Assembly: GCA_937980205.1 (NCBI GenBank)
Contig: CALJKW010000033.1
Coordinates: 1-64,000 of the forward strand
DNA: 64,000 bases
Source: an uncultured Myxococcales bacterium
GTDB taxonomy: Bacteria > Myxococcota > Myxococcia > Myxococcales > Myxococcaceae
Reading direction: 5' to 3'
The notes under the pieces are model-generated. The model was not told the DNA's origin, made no database searches, and saw only the letters and a list, made by a program, of their open reading frames with translations. Both the position numbers and the translations under genes were made by a program. This document shows, in pieces, positions 57,959 through 64,000 of the stretch; position 1 is the stretch's first letter, and each line of letters begins with the position of its first letter.

Positions 57959-59886
57959 CGACGCTGCGACTCTTGCTGGTCGAGGACAACGAGGTCGACG
58001 CGAAGCTGGTGGTGCGCGAGCTGAGCAAGGGCCGCCAGCTCGAGTGGCGGCGCGTCGACACCCGGCAGGCGATGCAACAGGCCCTCGCGGAGGGCCCGTG
58101 GGACCTCGTGGTCAGCGACTGGAGCATGCCCCACTTCTCCGCGCGCGAGGCGCTCGTCGCGCTGAAGGAGGCGGGGCTGGAGACGCCGTTCATCATCGTG
58201 TCCGGCACCGTCGGCGAAGACGTGGCCGTCGAGGCGATGCGCGCCGGGGCGCGCGACTTCATCGCCAAGGGCAAGCTCGCGCGGCTGGCGCCGGCGGTCG
58301 AGCGCGAGCTCGAGCAGGAAAAAGCGCGGGCGTCGGCGCGCCGGGCCGAGCGTGCGCTCAAGCTGAGCGAGGCGCGGTTCCAGCGCCTGTCGGAGTCCGG
58401 GGTGGTCGGCATCGTGCTCGCCGACCTCACGGGAAAGGTCCACGACGCGAACGACGCGTTCCTCTCGACGCTGGGGTACACCCGGGCCGACCTGGCGAGC
58501 GGGAGCATTCCCTGGAACACGCTGGTCCCCGCCGAGACCACGACCGCCGACGAGCAGGCGATTCTCTCGCTTCAGACCACCGGAGCCGCCCGCCCCTGGG
58601 AGAAAGAGCTGCTGCACCGGGACGGCCATCGCGTGCCGGTGCTGATGGGTGTGGCGATGCTCGACGACACGAACGTCATCGGCTTCACCGCCGACGTCTC
58701 GGAGCGGCGGCGCGCCGAAGCAGAGCTGCACCGCAGCCAGGAGCAGCTGCGGCAGGCGCAGAAGCTCGAGGCGATCGGCAGCCTGGCCGGCGGCATCGCG
58801 CACGACTTCAACAACCTGCTGACGGTGATCTTGAGCTACTCGCTGATGGCGCACGGCGAGCTGCCCGAGGACCACCCGCTTCGGGGAGATCTGCGCGAGA
58901 TTCACCGCGCGGGCGAGCGGGCGGCGGCGCTGACGGGGCAGCTGCTCGCGTTCAGCCGCCGGCAGGTGCTGCAGCCGCGGGTGCTCGATCTCGACGAGGT
59001 GCTCGCGCGCATGGAGAGGCTGCTGCGGCGGCTGATCGGCGAGGAGATTCAGCTCAGCGTCATGACGGGCACGGGCGGGGCTCGCGTGAAGGTCGACCCC
59101 AGCCAGCTCGAACAGGTGGTGATGAACCTGGTGGTGAATGCTCGAGACGCGATGCCGAAAGGCGGCACGCTGATCGTGAAGACGGCGGCGGTGCAGCTCG
59201 ACGAAGCGTTCGCGCGTTCGCACGTCGGCGTCACGCCGGGCCCGCACGTGCTGCTCGCGGTGAGCGACACGGGCACCGGCATGGACGCGGCGACTCAGGC
59301 GCGCATGTTCGACCCGTTCTTCACCACCAAGGAGCCGGGCAAGGGAACGGGGCTGGGACTGTCGACGGTGCTGGGCATCGTGCAGCAGAGCCAGGCGACC
59401 ATCTGGGTCGACAGCACGCTCGGCGTGGGGACGACGTTCACCGTGTACTTCAAGGCGGTGGCGGACACGGTGGCCGACACGGCGGCCCCGGCGCCGCTGC
59501 CGGGCGAGCTCAAGGGCTCAGAGACGGTGCTCCTGGTGGAGGACGACGCGCCGGCGCGCGGCGTGGTGTCGACGATTCTGCGGCGCAGCGGCTACGAGGT
59601 GCTCGAGGCGCAGACGGCGGGGGACGCGCTCATCCTGAGCGAGCAGTACACGCAGCAGATTCACCTGCTGCTCACCGACGTGGTGATGCCGCTGATGAGC
59701 GGGCGCCAGCTCGCCGAGCGCCTGGTGAAGTCCCGCACCGGAATGAAGGTGCTGTTCATGTCGGGCTACACCGACGACCAGGTGGTGCGGCACGGCGTGA
59801 TGGAGGCGACCGTGAACTTCCTCGCGAAGCCGGTCACGCCGCTGTCGCTGCTGCAGAAGGTGCGGCAGGTGCTCGACGCGAGCTGA
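57955..59886 (+). CDS. Hybrid histidine kinase (REC-PAS-HisKA-HATPase-REC)
   Basis: 643 aa. The N-terminal receiver has Asp in DLVVSDWSMPHFS; a PAS domain (about 140-255) follows. HisKA has SLAGGIAHDFNNLLTVILSY. HATPase includes VMNLVVNARDAMPKGG, VSDTGTGMD and GKGTGLGLSTVLGIV. The C-terminal receiver has Asp in LLTDVVMPLMSG and Lys in LAKPVTP. The HxFNN kinase class often works in phosphorelays. Start overlaps the preceding receiver gene. No membrane or DNA-binding segment, so output must be another protein. Confidence 0.94.
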   Translation: MTTLRLLLVEDNEVDAKLVVRELSKGRQLEWRRVDTRQAMQQALAEGPWDLVVSDWSMPHFSAREALVALKEAGLETPFIIVSGTVGEDVAVEAMRAGARDFIAKGKLARLAPAVERELEQEKARASARRAERALKLSEARFQRLSESGVVGIVLADLTGKVHDANDAFLSTLGYTRADLASGSIPWNTLVPAETTTADEQAILSLQTTGAARPWEKELLHRDGHRVPVLMGVAMLDDTNVIGFTADVSERRRAEAELHRSQEQLRQAQKLEAIGSLAGGIAHDFNNLLTVILSYSLMAHGELPEDHPLRGDLREIHRAGERAAALTGQLLAFSRRQVLQPRVLDLDEVLARMERLLRRLIGEEIQLSVMTGTGGARVKVDPSQLEQVVMNLVVNARDAMPKGGTLIVKTAAVQLDEAFARSHVGVTPGPHVLLAVSDTGTGMDAATQARMFDPFFTTKEPGKGTGLGLSTVLGIVQQSQATIWVDSTLGVGTTFTVYFKAVADTVADTAAPAPLPGELKGSETVLLVEDDAPARGVVSTILRRSGYEVLEAQTAGDALILSEQYTQQIHLLLTDVVMPLMSGRQLAERLVKSRTGMKVLFMSGYTDDQVVRHGVMEATVNFLAKPVTPLSLLQKVRQVLDAS

Positions 59887-59965
59887 CGGCAGGAGCGCGG
59901 TGACCCCCGCAAAGAGCCGTGACCGACGTCGAAGTTCCGCTACGGCGTTTCTGCGCCAACGCGCC

Positions 59966-61420
59966 TCAGTGCAGCCACGCCTCGAGGTCGAGCGCGCCCG
60001 ACCGCTTCCGCAGCGTCTTGAGCGCGCGCGCTTCGATCTGCCGCACGCGCTCGCGGGAGACGCCCATCGACGAGCCGATCTCCTCCAGCGTCTGGTGATC
60101 CTTCCCGCCGAAGCCGAAGCGGAGCTTCAACACCTCCTGCTCCTTCGGCGACAGCTCGGCCATCACCGACTTCAGCACCGCGCCGAGCTCGTCGCGCTCG
60201 CGCTCTTCGGTCGGGTCCACGGCCTGCGGATCCGCGAGGCGGTCGAGCCAGGTGGCCTCGCCGTCGTCGTCGAGCTCTTCGTCGAGCGACAGCACCGGGC
60301 GCTGGCTCTGCAGCACGTGCGTCGCGCGCTCCACGGGGATGCCGGCGACCTTCGCCGCCTCTTCGATGGTGGGATCGCGGCCGAACTTCTGCGACAGCTC
60401 CGCCGTCACCTGCTTCAGGCGAAGCAGCTGCTCGTTCACGTTCACCGGCAGCCGCACCGTGCGGCTGTGCTCGGCGAGCGCGCGCGTGAAGGCCTGGCGG
60501 ATCCACCAGTGCGCGTAGGTCGCGAACTTGAGGCCGCGGCGGTGATCGAACCGCTCGACGCCGCGCATCAGCCCCACCGCGCCTTCCTGTACGAGGTCGC
60601 CCAGGTCGAGCCCGCGGCCCGCATAGCGCGCGGCCATGCGCTCGACGAGGTGCAGGTACGCGCGCACCATCGCCGTCTTCGCCTCGTCGACCTGCGCGTG
60701 CGCCGCGTGCAGCTCGGTCGCCTTGCGGCGGAACGCGGGCAGCGGCTCTCCGACGTCGGCCTCGAGGCGCTGCAGCTCGGCGAGGCCCTGGGCCACCGCC
60801 TTCGCGCGCGGCGTCTTCGTCGCGCCGTTCAGCCGCTTCTTGGCCAGCGCCTTCCACGCCTTGAGCGACTCGGGCGCCGGGGCCTTCAGCGTCGTCGCCA
60901 GCGCGCGCCGCGCGGCGTCGAGATCGGCCACCTTCGCGCCGAGCTCCTCGTCGATCGCCCGAAGCTGGTGGGGGTGCAGCGACAGCTCTTCCAGCGCCTT
61001 CACCACCTCGGCGCGCCGGCGGACCCGCCTGGGGCCCTCACTCAGGCGCGCGTAGCTCTGCCGCAGCTTCTGCAGCCGGTCGAAGCCGGCCAGCGCGCGG
61101 CGGACGCCGGGCTCTTCGCCCTCGCCCTCTTCGGCGTCGCCGAAGTCGCCGCTGACGTCGAGCACGCTGCGCAGCCGCAGCTCACCCGCCTTCAGCTTGC
61201 GGCCCAATTCCATGACCCGTTCGAACGCCGGGTCGAAGTCGACCAGCACCTCGAAAAAACGGTGCAGGCCGGTGCCGATGGCGGCGGAGAGCTCGCGCTC
61301 CCGATCTCGGACTGCCTGGTCGCGGGTCTCGGCCGCAGACCGTTCGGCAGACACGCCGTCGTCGTGTTCGTGGTCATGCTCGAGGGCAAGCGCCCCCATG
61401 TCGGTATCGATGGACTCCAT
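59966..61420 (-). CDS. Sigma-70 family RNA polymerase sigma factor (RpoD-like)
   Basis: 484 aa. An unusual N-terminal half (about 1-225) is acidic and helical, partly like the non-conserved domain of primary sigma factors (FEVLVDFDPAFERVMELGRKLKAGELRL). Then region 2 (LVERMAARYAGRGLDLGDLVQEGAVGLMRGVERFDHRRGLKFATYAHWWIRQAFTRAL), region 3 (GRDPTIEEAAKVAGIPVE) and region 4 (ELSPKEQEVLKLRFG, GVSRERVRQIEARALKTL). Region 1.1 is not evident. It may be a group 2 factor or a divergent primary one; promoter specificity cannot be told. Confidence 0.88.
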   Translation of the reverse strand: MESIDTDMGALALEHDHEHDDGVSAERSAAETRDQAVRDRERELSAAIGTGLHRFFEVLVDFDPAFERVMELGRKLKAGELRLRSVLDVSGDFGDAEEGEGEEPGVRRALAGFDRLQKLRQSYARLSEGPRRVRRRAEVVKALEELSLHPHQLRAIDEELGAKVADLDAARRALATTLKAPAPESLKAWKALAKKRLNGATKTPRAKAVAQGLAELQRLEADVGEPLPAFRRKATELHAAHAQVDEAKTAMVRAYLHLVERMAARYAGRGLDLGDLVQEGAVGLMRGVERFDHRRGLKFATYAHWWIRQAFTRALAEHSRTVRLPVNVNEQLLRLKQVTAELSQKFGRDPTIEEAAKVAGIPVERATHVLQSQRPVLSLDEELDDDGEATWLDRLADPQAVDPTEERERDELGAVLKSVMAELSPKEQEVLKLRFGFGGKDHQTLEEIGSSMGVSRERVRQIEARALKTLRKRSGALDLEAWLH

Positions 61421-61518
61421 GTCGTGGTCTCGCTGCCTGCTAGATGCGCGAGTCGGCTCGCGGTTTCGACAGCAGGTGCGATGTAACCACCAGGTTCCCT
61501 ACACGCACGCCAACGGCG

Positions 61519-63735
61519 TCAACCCCCAGGAAGTGCGCCAGGTTGCGCGCCTTCTTTGGCCGGGGCCAGCGAGGCTGGGGCTCCGGCGTCGGGGACCACC
61601 ACGGCCTTCGCTTCGGCGATTTTCATGGAGAGTGCGGTTTCGACCTGCCGGGCGACCTCGACGGTGCGCGGATCGAGCGAGCCCTGGGCGGCCTTGAGCC
61701 CCGCCCACCACGGCGCGTCGGGCTGCGCGGCGCGCACGAGGCCTCGCGCCAGGGCGTCGATGGCGGCCTCACCTTCGCGCGGCTGCGCCACGCGGAACGC
61801 GTACAGCATCTCGTTCGGCGCCTCGTTCGCGATGGCGGCGAGGGCGTCGGCCAGCTCGTCTTCCAGCTTCTGGTCGTTGGTGGGCTCCGCGACGCGCACG
61901 AGCTCGAACAGGCGCTGCAGCGACTCGGCGTTGCCGGTCGCGGCGAGCTCGATGATCGGCCCGACCGTCGGCACCGCCTCGAGCCCCATCTTCCGCGCCG
62001 CCCGGCGCAGGCGGCCGAACACCTCTTCGCTCGCAGCCACCGAGTCGAGCAGGATGCGCGCGCTCGCCCACTCGCGGGGGTCCGACAGGTACAGCGCGTC
62101 GGCGATCGCCGCGCGAATCGCGGGGTCTTTCTCCGAGCGCCACGCGGTGCGCAGGAACGGAGCGTTCCGCTTCTCGGCCTTCGCCGCGAGCTCGGTGTAC
62201 GTCCGCATGCGGACCTCGAGCTCTTCCTGCGGCCCGATCACCGACGGCGGAGTCATCGCCGCCACCACCGCGGACGGGCCCCCCGTGGCGCCGACCGCCG
62301 CCACCGCCGCGCCGAGCGCATCGATGTGCGCGACCACCGTCGACGCGCGGCCGGGGAAGTCGTTCGCCATCACCGAGAACACGAACTTCTCGCCGCCGAC
62401 CGCCTGCACGTAGCCGGCGAGCGCCGACACGTTCTCGAGCGTGCCGGTCTTCGCGCGCAGGCGCCACACCGCGTCGGTGCCTTCGAAGCGGTACTTGATG
62501 GTGCCGTCCTTGCCCGCGATGCCGAGCGCCGAGAGGTACTCGGGGGCGAGGGGGAAGCGCTCCCACATGTACTTGAGCAGCACGTTGACCTGCGCCGCGC
62601 TGAACCGGTTCGTGTCGTTGAGGCCCGAGCCGTTGCGCATCACGTACGTGCCGCGGCGGATGCCGACCTCGCGCTCGAGGAACTCCTCGACGACGGCGAT
62701 GCCGTTGGCATGGGTGCCGGGCACGCCCTTGCCTTCGGCGCCGAGGACCTTGATGAGCTGCTCGGCGACGAAGTTGCTCGAGTGCTTGTTGAGCCGCTTG
62801 AGCACGATGTCGAGCGTGTCGCTCTGGTAGACGGTGAGCAGCTTCGCGTTCGGCGGCGCCTGCGCGAGGCGGATGCGGCCCTTCACCTTCACGCCGCGCT
62901 GCTGGAGCATCGCCTTCAAGGTGTGCCCGAAGTAGAGCGGCGGAGAGTCGATGCGCTTGTAGACCGACCAGCTGCCCTTCTCGAACGGCACGTAGCCGTC
63001 GACCTCGATCTTCTGGTGGACGCGGTCCTTGTCGAGCGCGCTGGTCACGTTGAAGCGGCGCTGCGTCTTGTTGCCGGTGACGAGGTCGTTCTCGACGACG
63101 AAGTAGTCGCTCGGGGGCTCCATCTCGGCGACGGCGGGCGCTCCGATGTGGGGGCCGGGCCGCAGGTAGACGCCGACCGCGTTCCAGTTCAGCGACAGCG
63201 CCCCCGTGGGAGAGAGGTACGCGCGATCTCCGCGCTCCTGGTCGTAGCCGGGCGGCTCGCGCTCGAGGTCGAAGTACGACTCGTCGAGCACGATGTCGCC
63301 CGAGATCTCCTTGAGGCCGAAGTGCAGGAGATCGGACACCGCGTTGTACAGGCGCTCGGTGGTCAGCGTCGGGTCGCCCTTCCCGCGCACGTAGAGCACC
63401 TTCACCTTGCCGTCTTTGAGGATCGAGTCTCGCGACTCGAAGTCGGTGAGGAACTCGGTGTCGAAGCGGTAGTCGGGCCCCAGGCGCGCGAGCGCCGCGG
63501 CGGCCGTGAACAGCTTCACGTTCGAGGCGGGGTTGAGCAGCTCGTCGGCGTGCTGCGCGAAGACGACCGAGCCGTCGTCGAGGCTGCGGATCTGAACCGT
63601 GATGCGGGCATTCTTGAGCGGAGACCGCTCGATGACCGACATGAGGGCGCGCTCGAGAGACTTCCTCTCGTCTGCGCGGCTTACCGAGCCGACGGGCGCT
63701 GCGAGCAGCGCGCAGGAAACGACGAACGCGATCAT
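61519..63735 (-). CDS. dacB: D-Ala-D-Ala carboxypeptidase/endopeptidase, PBP4 family (S13), with extra C-terminal domain
   Basis: 738 aa, longer than usual PBP4 (about 480). Signal MIAFVVSCALLAAPVGSVSRA. Active-site motifs: LNPASNVKLFT (SxxK), NKHSSNFVAEQ (SxN), RAKTGTLENVSALAGYV (KTG). The domain hydrolyses peptidoglycan cross-links and terminal D-Ala in the periplasm. After about residue 480 a helical extension with HEAT-like pairs (FLRTAWRSEKDPAIRAAIADALYL, FGRLRRAARKMG) and a Pro-rich tail is added, which may mediate partner binding. Confidence 0.88.
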   Translation of the reverse strand: MIAFVVSCALLAAPVGSVSRADERKSLERALMSVIERSPLKNARITVQIRSLDDGSVVFAQHADELLNPASNVKLFTAAAALARLGPDYRFDTEFLTDFESRDSILKDGKVKVLYVRGKGDPTLTTERLYNAVSDLLHFGLKEISGDIVLDESYFDLEREPPGYDQERGDRAYLSPTGALSLNWNAVGVYLRPGPHIGAPAVAEMEPPSDYFVVENDLVTGNKTQRRFNVTSALDKDRVHQKIEVDGYVPFEKGSWSVYKRIDSPPLYFGHTLKAMLQQRGVKVKGRIRLAQAPPNAKLLTVYQSDTLDIVLKRLNKHSSNFVAEQLIKVLGAEGKGVPGTHANGIAVVEEFLEREVGIRRGTYVMRNGSGLNDTNRFSAAQVNVLLKYMWERFPLAPEYLSALGIAGKDGTIKYRFEGTDAVWRLRAKTGTLENVSALAGYVQAVGGEKFVFSVMANDFPGRASTVVAHIDALGAAVAAVGATGGPSAVVAAMTPPSVIGPQEELEVRMRTYTELAAKAEKRNAPFLRTAWRSEKDPAIRAAIADALYLSDPREWASARILLDSVAASEEVFGRLRRAARKMGLEAVPTVGPIIELAATGNAESLQRLFELVRVAEPTNDQKLEDELADALAAIANEAPNEMLYAFRVAQPREGEAAIDALARGLVRAAQPDAPWWAGLKAAQGSLDPRTVEVARQVETALSMKIAEAKAVVVPDAGAPASLAPAKEGAQPGALPGG

Positions 63736-63788
63736 CGATGAGGATTATGGGTAGAGTTCGCCGGCTTTTAAAAGACCCTGGAGGGGCG

Positions 63789-64000
63789 ATGAGTGAAACG
63801 ATCGAGCTGTCAAGGTTGATTCCCGCGCGGCCTGAGCGCGTCTTCAACGCGTGGCTGGACGCCAGCGAGCACTCGCTGATGACGGGTGGCGAAACGGCCA
63901 CGGTGAACGAAGACGGGAGCTACACGGCGTACGACGGGTACATCTCGGGCCGCACGCTCGAGAGCAAACCTCACGAGCGCATCATTCAGACGTGGCGTTC
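63789..64000 (+). CDS. SRPBCC/AHSA1-domain protein, cut by window end
   Basis: The ATG at 63789 follows GGAGGGG, a strong ribosome site. The first 70 residues (LSRLIPARPERVFNAWLDASEHSLMTGG, TAYDGYISGRTLESKPHERIIQTW) match the start of an AHSA1/Bet v1-like fold, known for binding hydrophobic ligands or activating Hsp90. The rest lies outside the window. Confidence 0.7.
   Translation, partial: MSETIELSRLIPARPERVFNAWLDASEHSLMTGGETATVNEDGSYTAYDGYISGRTLESKPHERIIQTWR

Overview
The window looks like a chromosomal segment of a Myxococcota bacterium of the Myxococcus/Archangium type. The supporting signs are very high GC with codons ending mostly in G or C, and many lipoproteins with Gly/Ser-rich or Cys-rich linkers. 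There is also a MYXO-CTERM-type signal (GC, hydrophobic stretch, RRRR), a Ser/Thr kinase fused to an ATPase and helical repeats, an RCC1-repeat lipoprotein, a V4R-like gene and dense two-component signalling genes. This is inference from content; there is no rRNA or marker tree. All reading was by eye, without database searches.

Layout. 1-1420 is a visibly lower-GC minus-strand accessory stretch: a DUF5131-type fragment, a frameshifted hypothetical and another hypothetical. It abuts the 3' end of a tRNA-Pro(CGG) that has its own promoter and terminator. 1844-3907 is a compact cassette: a 176-aa protein with an internal duplication, a radical SAM/SPASM enzyme and a small zinc-ribbon protein. 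It looks like an undescribed peptide or protein modification system. 4019-9694 holds a Cys-rich lipoprotein, an arginase-family enzyme, an RCC1 lipoprotein and a two-gene envelope unit. 9691-13037 is envelope and translation: a palindromic repeat filling a divergent promoter gap, an LpxL-like acyltransferase, PlsC and EpmA. 13087-20938 has a GON/fibrinogen-like surface protein, a degenerate M3-like peptidase, a TFIIB-type zinc ribbon protein, an SPFH/SHOCT protein, a methyltransferase, a GIN-domain protein and a hypothetical. 21035-25712 encodes an ABC exporter, a GT39-type membrane glycosyltransferase and an Mpo1-like protein. 25811-33864 has two barrel-like envelope proteins and, on the other strand, a 1933-aa surface protein that runs through a MYXO-CTERM signal into an outer-membrane barrel. 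Its OmpA domain is reduced to a fragment. 33972-37706 is the large kinase. 37741-41645 has a release-factor-like protein and mfd.

41864-48716 contains a small gene behind a possible sigma-54 promoter, a HEAT-repeat protein, an OmpA lipoprotein, hslO, two paralogous Cys-rich lipoproteins and ssb. 48890-51532 is an overlapping ECF sigma / anti-sigma / caspase-like protease operon; the protease gene carries an apparent one-base deletion behind its signal peptide. 51568-53765 couples a V4R-like protein to an acyl-CoA synthetase. 53919-59886 is a run of five two-component genes in two blocks, each preceded by the same TCGGG-N4/5-CCCGA-type palindrome. 59966-63735 carries a sigma-70 factor and a PBP4-type peptidase (both minus strand), and the window ends inside an SRPBCC/AHSA1-type gene.

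The most unusual material is the radical SAM cassette, the MYXO-CTERM/barrel fusion with its OmpA deletion, and the sigma/anti-sigma/caspase operon.
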